Source: Kordiimonadaceae bacterium
Lineage (GTDB): Bacteria > Pseudomonadota > Alphaproteobacteria > Sphingomonadales > Emcibacteraceae
Direction of reading: 5' to 3'
DNA: 32,677 bases
Assembly (NCBI GenBank): GCA_018675425.1
Contig: JABGYD010000087.1
Location: 1 to 32,677 of the forward strand
The notes under the pieces were generated by a model, which saw only the letters and a list, made by a program, of their open reading frames with translations, was not told the origin of the DNA and ran no database searches. Each line of letters opens with the position of its first letter. Position 1 is the stretch's first letter. Position numbers and translations under genes: made by a program. Positions 15,899 through 22,609 of the stretch are shown here, one piece after another.

Positions 15899-17023
15899 TT
15901 AATTCACAAACTCTTTTTCATAAACTTCTGCAAAGTAAGCCATATCTTCTGGTTTTGCCATGCTAACTCGTGCCCAAGTAATGAATGGGGGGAAGGGCCG
16001 ACCAATATTTATACCATTCCTTAAGAAACGGTCACGAACTTCTGAAAACTCTATGCCCGTTTCAAAAAATGTAAAATTAGCATTTGATTTAAAGTGACGG
16101 ACGTTATGTTTTTCAAATACTTTATAAACTTCTTGTAATGATTCCTCGTTTTTACGTTTAATAAAATCCATAAACTCATAGTCTTGATAAGCAGCAAGCG
16201 CACCGTATATAGCGGGTGTACCAACTGAACCTGTCACCCTCCGATTAATTTTGGTAAGTGTGGCCGGCGTTGAAAATGCAAAACCAACACGAACACCAGC
16301 AAAACCATGAATTTTTGACGCAGTTCTTGAAACAATAATATTATCATTCGTTGCTGCTATTTTTACCATGGACTCATAATTGGGGTCCGTAACAAATTCA
16401 TGATATGCCTCATCGATAAAAACAATACATTTTTTTGACATTTCAAGACAAAAGTCCTGAAGTTTGCCCTTCTCTAAAATGGTTGGCACAGGATTATTCG
16501 GATTGCAAAGATAAATAAGTTTTACGTCATCCGTATAGGCTGTGCGCATAGCGTCGAGGTCGGTTGTCATGCTTCTCTTATCGAGATCTACCCATGTAAT
16601 ATCCGTACCAACCCAATCACTATATCGAATAAGGTCGTGATAAGTGGGATTTGCTGCCATTACCTTTCCACCCTCAAGTGCAACAATAAGTGCTGCTACC
16701 TTTAATACTTCTTTTGAACCACTAGCAACTAGAATATTTTCTGATGCGACGCCATTTTGATCAGCAACAATTTTTATAAGCTCGCGCCTTCCACCACCCC
16801 CATATAGATGTGATGTTTTAAAACCATCGATCATTGCATTCTGAGCGGACCGCGGAATACCGTAGGGATTTTCGTTAGAGCTCATGCGAATGGGGTTTTT
16901 TGCGGTTGGAATATAGCCCTTTATTGTCAGGCTTTGCGCCTGAGCAGTAGTGGCATATGCCAGGCCTGCAGCTGCAAATGACGATGTGCCTCTTAACCAG
17001 TCACGTCTCGTTAATTCTTTCAT
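15899..17023 (-). CDS. Tat-exported HisC-like PLP aminotransferase, copy 3 (AT3)
   Basis: 374-residue paralogue. Tat motif TRRDWLRG (5-12) with likely cleavage after Ala29 (AQA/Q). PLP residues intact: NENPYG (50-55), Tyr74 (HLY, followed by GGGG), Asp204 (DEAYHEF), Lys237 (TASKIHGFAG), Arg245, NPNNP (174-178) and Arg352 (ARVS). The cofactor-phosphate region reads ASGSKEVLK (100-108), where AT1 and AT2 have GGSGE: a Lys replaces Gly. The C-terminal substrate loop is GRPFPPF as in AT2 and AT5. A good Shine-Dalgarno (AAGGA) lies 7-8 nt from the ATG. It starts the AT1-3 subgroup but is only 15 nt after AT4, so AT5-AT4-AT3 are surely one transcript. Confidence 0.88.
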   Translation of the reverse strand: MKELTRRDWLRGTSSFAAAGLAYATTAQAQSLTIKGYIPTAKNPIRMSSNENPYGIPRSAQNAMIDGFKTSHLYGGGGRRELIKIVADQNGVASENILVASGSKEVLKVAALIVALEGGKVMAANPTYHDLIRYSDWVGTDITWVDLDKRSMTTDLDAMRTAYTDDVKLIYLCNPNNPVPTILEKGKLQDFCLEMSKKCIVFIDEAYHEFVTDPNYESMVKIAATNDNIIVSRTASKIHGFAGVRVGFAFSTPATLTKINRRVTGSVGTPAIYGALAAYQDYEFMDFIKRKNEESLQEVYKVFEKHNVRHFKSNANFTFFETGIEFSEVRDRFLRNGINIGRPFPPFITWARVSMAKPEDMAYFAEVYEKEFVN

Positions 17024-17038
17024 ATTTTTTCCTTTAAA

Positions 17039-18166
17039 TTAAGAGAATTCTTTTTTGTAAACTTTAACCATGTATTCGGTTTCCTCTGGCTTAGCTGTAC
17101 TAATTCGGATCCAGTTAGGAAATGGATCATATTTTCTACCAATTAGAATGCCGGAATTACGCAGTTTAGCCCTTACTTCATTAGCATCACGTCCGGCATT
17201 TGCATAAACAAAGTTTGCATGTGCATTTACGTAAGGCATTTTAAGTTCATCAAACATTTTATAAAGAATGTTAAGAGATTCATAGTTTTTGTCGACAACA
17301 AATTTTTGATAGCCTGCATCTTGGTAACTCTCTATTGCACCCATAAGTGATGGGTGTGTCGTAGTTCCAGATCGAAACATAAGTAGTTTTTTTAAAGTAT
17401 CCGGATGAGCGAAAGCAAAGCCAACTCGAACATTTGCAAAGGCATGTATCTTTGAAGCCGTTCTTAGGACAACAATATTTTTATTATTTTTTACAAGATG
17501 AGCCATCGTTGAATAATTGTCGTCGCGGACATATTCATAATAAGCTTCGTCAATCACAATCATGGCTTTCTTTGAAAATTCTAGGCAGAATTCTTCAAGA
17601 ACATTTTTTTCAATTATACTTGGAATTGGATTGTTAGGATTAGAAAAATAAATACACGTTGTTTTATTGGTAATAGCTTTACGCATCGCTTCCATATCAA
17701 TAGACATATCCTCTGCAACAGGAACACTGATGACATTGGCACCAAAATTTCGTGCACTTCTAAGAATACTACCAAATGTGGGGTGGGGGGCAACTATGTC
17801 TCCTCCAGTTATGCCACAAAGTGCACCCGTCGCGACAAGATATTCACCTGAACCAGCACCAACTGCGATGTGATCTTCTGAAATACCCTCCATCTCAGCA
17901 ATAATCTTTATAAGTTGTCTTCCTGTTGTAAAATTATATGTATGGGCACGTTTGTATGCTTCAATAATCACTTTCATGGCTTTTGGATTTATACCATAAG
18001 GGTTTTCGTTATTAGTCATGCGAATAGGATTTTCTGGAGTAACCGCTTCCCCAAACGCAGAAAAATCAGAAATACTCTGGGCGGAGACATTATTTCCCAA
18101 CACTAAACCGCTAGTAACAGCTCCAGTCCCAACCAACCAGTCGCGTCTTGTTAAATTTTTTGTCAT
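17039..18166 (-). CDS. Tat-exported HisC-like PLP aminotransferase, copy 4 (AT4)
   Basis: 375-residue paralogue with a slightly longer segment after the signal. Tat motif TRRDWLVG (6-13), likely cleavage after Ala29 (VSA/Q). PLP residues kept: NENPYG (53-58), Tyr77 (HTY), GAGSGEY (103-109), NPNNP (176-180), Asp206, Lys239 (TASKIHAFAN), Arg247 and Arg354 (WIRIS). It diverges most where substrate would bind: NFTTGR instead of the glycine run after Tyr77, GRKYDPF in place of the GRPFPP loop of the other four, and Asn244 where the others have Gly after the lysine loop. AGGAG precedes the ATG. Groups with AT5 through shared SIIEKNVL and AHPD segments. Confidence 0.88.
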   Translation of the reverse strand: MTKNLTRRDWLVGTGAVTSGLVLGNNVSAQSISDFSAFGEAVTPENPIRMTNNENPYGINPKAMKVIIEAYKRAHTYNFTTGRQLIKIIAEMEGISEDHIAVGAGSGEYLVATGALCGITGGDIVAPHPTFGSILRSARNFGANVISVPVAEDMSIDMEAMRKAITNKTTCIYFSNPNNPIPSIIEKNVLEEFCLEFSKKAMIVIDEAYYEYVRDDNYSTMAHLVKNNKNIVVLRTASKIHAFANVRVGFAFAHPDTLKKLLMFRSGTTTHPSLMGAIESYQDAGYQKFVVDKNYESLNILYKMFDELKMPYVNAHANFVYANAGRDANEVRAKLRNSGILIGRKYDPFPNWIRISTAKPEETEYMVKVYKKEFS

Positions 18167-18181
18167 TCATTTTCTCCTATG

Positions 18182-19300
18182 TTAGCTATATTCTTCTTTG
18201 TATTTTTCAGCAAAATATTTCATTTCTTCAGGTTTAGTAAGACTGAGCCTTACCCAGTTTTTAAATGGAGGAAAGGGGCGACCTGTTAGGATATGATGTT
18301 TTTTCATAGTCTTTGCCACCTCAGTTGAAGTGCGACCAGCATTGAAGAATATAAAGTTTGCATTACTTTCAATATATTCAAGTCTCATATCATTAAGCAT
18401 TTTTGTAATAATAATCTGACATTCTTTATTCTTATGCTTGAGAAATTTTTGATATTCATAATCCTGATAGCTTGCGTAAGCGCCTCGCATTGCAGGGAGG
18501 TTGAGACTATTAGTAAACATCCCAAAGCTTCTTTTAATGAAGTCTGGATGGGCGTAACAAACTCCAATTCGCATACCTGCAAATGCATGTATTTTGGATG
18601 CAGTGCGTGTAACTATGATATTTTTGTTTTCTTTAACAAGACTAATCATACTTTCATAATTGGGATTATCCACATACTCAAAATAGGCTTCATCTATAAG
18701 GACTGTAGCTCTTTCTGACATTTCATTACAGAATTCCTTGAGAACATTTTTTTCTATGATAGAGGGTATTGGGTTATTGGGGTTGCAAAGATAAATGAGT
18801 TTGGTGTTATCTGTCATTGCCGCCCTCATAGCGTCAAGATTAATATGCATGTCATCGCCTACCGGGACCTCTATAAGTTTTGACCCTAAAGTACGTCCAA
18901 AGCGAGCAAGGTCTCCGTATGTTGGAATAGGTAACAATATATCGCCACCCGCTACGGCATTAAACACAGCAGCTTTTTCCAGAAACTCTGTAGATCCAGC
19001 ACCTAAAGCTACATACTTAGTTGGAATGTCTTCAAGTTTAGCCATAAGAGCTTGCAGGGCAAGTAGGTCACGAAATGCATATTTATGAGAATCCTTAGCT
19101 GAACTGGCAATAGCCTCTCGTGCTTTGTGAGACTGACCATAAACATTTTCATTAAAATGGGCCCGAATAGGATTTTCTGCGGTCGGGTTTACGTTGGGTT
19201 CCATAAAGTTCTGGGCTGAAACGGGTGAGCCAGAAATAAGTAATCCACTAGCAGAAGTAATGCCAGCAAGCCACTCACGGCGAGAGAATTTTATTGTCAT
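18182..19300 (-). CDS. Tat-exported HisC-like PLP aminotransferase, copy 5 (AT5), first in the array
   Basis: 372-residue paralogue and the first transcribed of the five. Tat motif SRREWLAG (6-13), likely cleavage after Ala29 (VSA/Q). PLP residues kept: Tyr74 (HKY), GAGSTEF (100-106), NPNNP (173-177), Asp204 (DEAYFEY), Lys236 (TASKIHAFAG), Arg244, Arg351 (WVRLS). The N-terminal substrate segment is altered: FNENVYG (49-55), with Val where AT1-AT4 have Pro in NENPYG, and it is preceded by AH instead of MSS or MTN. AAAGG lies about 10 nt before the ATG. The 89-nt gap upstream, after the quinoprotein gene, is very AT-rich and shows no terminator, so read-through from that gene is possible. Confidence 0.87.
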   Translation of the reverse strand: MTIKFSRREWLAGITSASGLLISGSPVSAQNFMEPNVNPTAENPIRAHFNENVYGQSHKAREAIASSAKDSHKYAFRDLLALQALMAKLEDIPTKYVALGAGSTEFLEKAAVFNAVAGGDILLPIPTYGDLARFGRTLGSKLIEVPVGDDMHINLDAMRAAMTDNTKLIYLCNPNNPIPSIIEKNVLKEFCNEMSERATVLIDEAYFEYVDNPNYESMISLVKENKNIIVTRTASKIHAFAGMRIGVCYAHPDFIKRSFGMFTNSLNLPAMRGAYASYQDYEYQKFLKHKNKECQIIITKMLNDMRLEYIESNANFIFFNAGRTSTEVAKTMKKHHILTGRPFPPFKNWVRLSLTKPEEMKYFAEKYKEEYS

Positions 19301-19389
19301 GCTTATTATGCCTTTGTTTTCTAATTATTTTTTAAATACAATATAAAGCTTATTATTAATCAATCATAATTACTATTTATTTACTCTTA

Positions 19390-20508
19390 TTATTCAGAAT
19401 ATGTCAGCCTATAAATTGCATTGGCCTCGTCATCGGCTATTAATAAGCTCCCGTCTTTGAGCTCAAGAATATCCGATGGTCGGCCCCAGGCCTTATTATT
19501 TTGCAAGAAGCCAGTAATAAAAGGTTCATAACTAACGGCTTTTCCATTTTGGATAGTAACAAAAGTTAACATATGGCCAGTGTGGCCAGCCTCATCTGTC
19601 CTATTCCAAGAACCATGTTCAGCAATTATAATATTATTTTTATATTTGGAGGGGAACATGTCGCCCTTATAGAATGCCATGCCGATAGCGCCAGCGTGAG
19701 GAGCAAGTTTCTGTGCAGGAGCTATATAGTCCTCGGCTTTTTTTTCAGTACCATAGTTTGGGTCCTGTGTATCACCTTGGTGGATATAGGGATATCCAAA
19801 ATGAAGGCCGCTTTTTGGAGCATGGTTTAGCTCGTCTGCAGGCATTTCGTCACCTAGACCGTCACCACCATTATCAGTAAACCAAAGATCATCTGTTTTG
19901 GGGTCCCAGTCAAATCCTACCGTATTTCGAATGCCCATAGCATATTTAGTTATTCCTAACTCTGGATTGTTAATATCTAAAGTATTTAAGGTAGCAAACT
20001 CTTCCTCCGGCTCGCAGATATTACATGGCGCACCAATAGGTATATAGAGGAGCCCATCTGGGCCAAATTCTAAAAATTTCCAGCCATGGTGTGTTTTGTC
20101 GGGAAGGTTAGAAAAAATTACTTCTGGATCTGGTTTATTACGATAACTGTTTTCAATGTTACTAATTTTGTAGATACGACTTATGGCGCCAATATAGAGG
20201 TCTCCGTTATGATAAGTTAGGCCGGAGGGCCTTTTAAGTCCGCTTGTTATAGTAATTACTTCATCTGCCTTACCGTCCCTATTTGCATCTGGAATAGCAA
20301 AAATTCTCCCACCCGCACGACTTCGGGTACCAACGTAAACGGTGCCATCATCGCCCAATGACATCTGCCTAGCATTTCGAACATTAGCATAAATCTCGAT
20401 GGAAAAACCATCAGGTAAAATCAGTTTATCAACTTCTTGACTTTGGATATGTGGAGCCGTCATCGTTAGGGCTAATAAGGTAAGTGAGGCTAGAATATTC
20501 TTATACAT
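19390..20508 (-). CDS. secreted PQQ-type sugar/sorbosone dehydrogenase-like protein
   Basis: Predicted periplasmic beta-propeller of the soluble quinoprotein glucose/sorbosone dehydrogenase family, 372 residues. The start at 20508 is chosen because AGGAG lies 7 nt before it and it yields a clean Sec signal peptide (MYKNILASLTLLALTM, cleavage near residues 23-24); an ATG at 20544 would add 12 residues and spoil the signal. Family features: LPDGFSIEIYA, RAGGRIFAI, HHGW with candidate catalytic His (140/141), GPDGLLYIPIGAPCNIC with a CxxC (162-165), GIRNTVGFDW (Arg194, Asn195), AEHGSWNR and WGRPSDIL. Whether it really oxidises a sugar is not shown; some members are structural or bind other ligands. 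It lies 40 nt after serB and 89 nt before AT5, same strand. Confidence 0.8.
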   Translation of the reverse strand: MYKNILASLTLLALTMTAPHIQSQEVDKLILPDGFSIEIYANVRNARQMSLGDDGTVYVGTRSRAGGRIFAIPDANRDGKADEVITITSGLKRPSGLTYHNGDLYIGAISRIYKISNIENSYRNKPDPEVIFSNLPDKTHHGWKFLEFGPDGLLYIPIGAPCNICEPEEEFATLNTLDINNPELGITKYAMGIRNTVGFDWDPKTDDLWFTDNGGDGLGDEMPADELNHAPKSGLHFGYPYIHQGDTQDPNYGTEKKAEDYIAPAQKLAPHAGAIGMAFYKGDMFPSKYKNNIIIAEHGSWNRTDEAGHTGHMLTFVTIQNGKAVSYEPFITGFLQNNKAWGRPSDILELKDGSLLIADDEANAIYRLTYSE

Positions 20509-20548
20509 TGTTTGGCTCCTAATAATATTATTAAACAATAGCATAAAG

Positions 20549-21424
20549 TTAGCTATCTACAAAATCACTTAATGTATAACCCTGCAAGTAAAGTAACGCG
20601 GTAAGGTCACCGTGTTTGATTTTAACGTCCGAAGCTTGTGCTGTCGCAGGGTAGGGGTAATAACCGACCCCAATTCCAGCGCCCAGGAGCATTGGGATAT
20701 CGTTTGCGCCATCCCCAATGGCAATAGTTTCACAGTTTTTAAGGTTTCCCTTTTTTTGAAATTGACGCAGAGTTTCTATTTTTGTGTTTGCATCAACAAT
20801 AGGTTTTTTAACTTTTCCTGTTAATTCACCATTTTTATGAAGCAATATATTTGCATAGTTTGCTTTGAAGCCCGTAGCTTTAGATACTCTTTCGGTGAAG
20901 TATGTAAAGCCGCCAGATATAAGAACGGTGTTTGCACCATTAGCGTTCATAGTTCTGACCATAGTGATTGCTCCTGGGTTAAGTTTTACTCGTTCATTAA
21001 AAATAGTTTGAAGGTTGGCTATGTTTAAGCCCTTTAACAAGGAAACTCTCTCGTTTAATGCATCTTCAAAATTAATTTCCCCACGCATAGCAGCTTCTGT
21101 AATAGGGGACACTTTTCCTTTTATGCCAAGGAAGTCAGCGATTTCATCAAGGCACTCTACGTTTATAATAGTACTATCCATATCCGCTATTAAAAGTTTC
21201 TTGCTGCGGGTTAATGGATCCTGAAAAGCATAATCTAGATTTTCTGCTTCAAGCATATGCAGAATTTCACCTGGGGCCTCATCATCAAAGTAAATATCGA
21301 GGGCAATATTTCTATTTAGCCAATTACAATGACTAGCATTTAATAGGCTGACATACTTATCTTTGATTTTATTAGATACAGCAGCATCTTGAGTGTTAGA
21401 AATAAGGGTAAGTACCTGGTTCAT
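20549..21424 (-). CDS. serB: phosphoserine phosphatase
   Basis: HAD-family phosphatase releasing L-serine from phosphoserine, the last step of serine synthesis; cytoplasmic, no signal. 291 residues: an N-terminal ACT-like region (1-70), then catalytic DMDST (Asp81 nucleophile, Asp83), VECLDEIADFLG cap region, LISGGF and the final GDGANDIPML metal motif. It is divergent from miaA across a 72-nt gap, as in other alphaproteobacteria. The quinoprotein gene follows 40 nt downstream, so serB could be first in the transcript that enters the accessory block, though this may just be insertion of the block behind a core gene. Confidence 0.95.
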   Translation of the reverse strand: MNQVLTLISNTQDAAVSNKIKDKYVSLLNASHCNWLNRNIALDIYFDDEAPGEILHMLEAENLDYAFQDPLTRSKKLLIADMDSTIINVECLDEIADFLGIKGKVSPITEAAMRGEINFEDALNERVSLLKGLNIANLQTIFNERVKLNPGAITMVRTMNANGANTVLISGGFTYFTERVSKATGFKANYANILLHKNGELTGKVKKPIVDANTKIETLRQFQKKGNLKNCETIAIGDGANDIPMLLGAGIGVGYYPYPATAQASDVKIKHGDLTALLYLQGYTLSDFVDS

Positions 21425-21496
21425 GTAATTAGCCTATAAAAGTTATGGATTAGTTAATATATTTACAATATCAATAAGTAATAGGGAAATAGAATT

Positions 21497-22384
21497 TTGC
21501 AATTTAAAAAAATATTGATACTTGGTGGACCTACAGCTAGCGGTAAATCTAGTTTAGCCTTAGAGTGGGCATGCGAGCTTGATGGTGAAATAATCAATGC
21601 CGACAGCATGCAAATATATAAAAACTTTAATGTATTAACCGCCTGTCCTTCTTTAGATGAGATGAACTTGGTGCCACACCATTTATATCGTTTACTCAAA
21701 GGTGATGATCCTTGTTCGGCAGAGCGTTGGCGTGATTTGGCCCGAGATGTTATTGACGATGTTTGGTCTAGGGGTAAATTGCCGATCGTCGTTGGCGGGA
21801 CCGGCCTTTATCTTAAAACCCTTGTTTATGGACTTAGTAAAATACCAAAAATAGATGAAGAGATTAGATATAATATAAGAAAAAAAGTAACTGAAGATGG
21901 AGCTGAAGCAAGCCATGAAATACTTAAAAAAATAGACCCTGAAATGGCACTTCGGCTTCCTCCAGGTGATGGTCAGCGAATATCAAGGGCTCTTGAGGTA
22001 TTTCTTTCAACTAAAAAAAGTCTGTCTGATTGGCAGCTTCAACCTTTAACTGGCGGTCTAATAGACGAAGACATTGATATAGGTAAATATTTACTTCTTA
22101 GGGATAGGTCTGAGCTCTATGCAAGGTGTGACCAACGGTTTAATAAAATGATGGAACAGGGAGCTGCTATTGAGGAGGTTAGGAATTTAATGAGCCTAGG
22201 CTATTCACAAGACTTACCAATGATGAAGTCGTTGGGTGTGCCCCAAATTATTAACTATTTACAGGGAAATGTATCCCTCGAGGAGACAATTACTTTATCT
22301 AAAATTGCTACAAGGCAATTTGCAAAGCGACAAATGACTTGGTTTCGAAATCAATTTTCCAATTGGAAAGTTAAAAACTTATAA
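21497..22384 (+). CDS. miaA: tRNA dimethylallyltransferase
   Basis: Transfers a dimethylallyl group to A37 of tRNAs reading UNN codons (i6A). 295 residues with P-loop GPTASGKS (11-18), the substrate segment DSMQIYKNF, GGTGLYLK, and MKSLGVPQI near the C-terminus. The start is a TTG at 21497, supported by AGGGA 9 nt upstream; the next internal ATG would remove the P-loop. Divergent from serB, with both promoters in the 72-nt gap. Confidence 0.95.
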   Translation: MQFKKILILGGPTASGKSSLALEWACELDGEIINADSMQIYKNFNVLTACPSLDEMNLVPHHLYRLLKGDDPCSAERWRDLARDVIDDVWSRGKLPIVVGGTGLYLKTLVYGLSKIPKIDEEIRYNIRKKVTEDGAEASHEILKKIDPEMALRLPPGDGQRISRALEVFLSTKKSLSDWQLQPLTGGLIDEDIDIGKYLLLRDRSELYARCDQRFNKMMEQGAAIEEVRNLMSLGYSQDLPMMKSLGVPQIINYLQGNVSLEETITLSKIATRQFAKRQMTWFRNQFSNWKVKNL

Positions 22385-22434
22385 TATTATTAAAGATATT
22401 ATTCTAATATTGTAATTATATTACAAATTAACCA

Positions 22435-22463
22435 TTGACTTGCTAATATAATTTCGTTAAATT
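22435..22463 (+). promoter_or_regulatory. candidate ilvBHC promoter
   Basis: TTGACT (22435-22440), 17-nt spacer, TAAATT (22458-22463). Read as a Caulobacter-style promoter it is TTGACTT, 14 nt, GTTAAATT. An imperfect operator-like repeat TTCAAATTTTGAA at 22466-22478 sits at the expected transcription start. The 225-nt gap to ilvB implies a leader of about 140 nt. Confidence 0.45.
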
Positions 22464-22516
22464 AGTTCAAATTTTGAAATATAAATTATGAATTTTTTCG
22501 TTTGTGATTAAGGCTA

Positions 22517-22552
22517 TAAAACATTATAAAACTCATCTTTAACATGTTTTAT
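22517..22552 (+). promoter_or_regulatory. possible hairpin in the ilvB leader
   Basis: 9-bp inverted repeat (ATAAAACAT at 22516-22524 and ATGTTTTAT at 22544-22552, 19-nt loop), followed by TATTTG. The short open frames in the leader (for example ATG at 22488, seven codons) are not rich in Ile, Leu or Val codons, so classical attenuation is not supported. The hairpin is A/T-rich and weak. Confidence 0.2.
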
Positions 22553-22609
22553 TATTTGAGCAGTAGCACCTAAATTGAATTAATTAATAACTATGGAAAG
22601 GAAGACACC

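Larger units (their letters stand above)
13420..19300 (-). other. tandem array of five Tat-exported HisC-like aminotransferase paralogues
   Basis: Five genes of 372-375 codons stand head-to-tail on the minus strand, transcribed from 19300 toward 13420. They are called AT5, AT4, AT3, AT2 and AT1 here in transcription order. Gaps are 15 nt (AT5-AT4), 15 nt (AT4-AT3), 116 nt (AT3-AT2) and 113 nt (AT2-AT1). All share an N-terminal RR-x-WL Tat signal, an A-x-A or V-S-A cleavage site followed by Gln, and a full set of PLP residues. They fall by eye into AT1/AT2/AT3 and AT4/AT5. Both flanks (trxA, serB-miaA-ilv) are core genes. Confidence 0.9.

Noticed and set aside
13420-19300. Array genes as the histidine-biosynthesis hisC
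   Set aside because: All five carry Tat export signals and there are no other his genes nearby; histidinol-phosphate is made and used in the cytoplasm.
20520-20533. 14-bp palindrome TAATAATATTATTA upstream of the quinoprotein gene as an operator
   Set aside because: It is made only of A and T, so chance is likely, and it lies close to the ribosome site; no second copy in the cluster.
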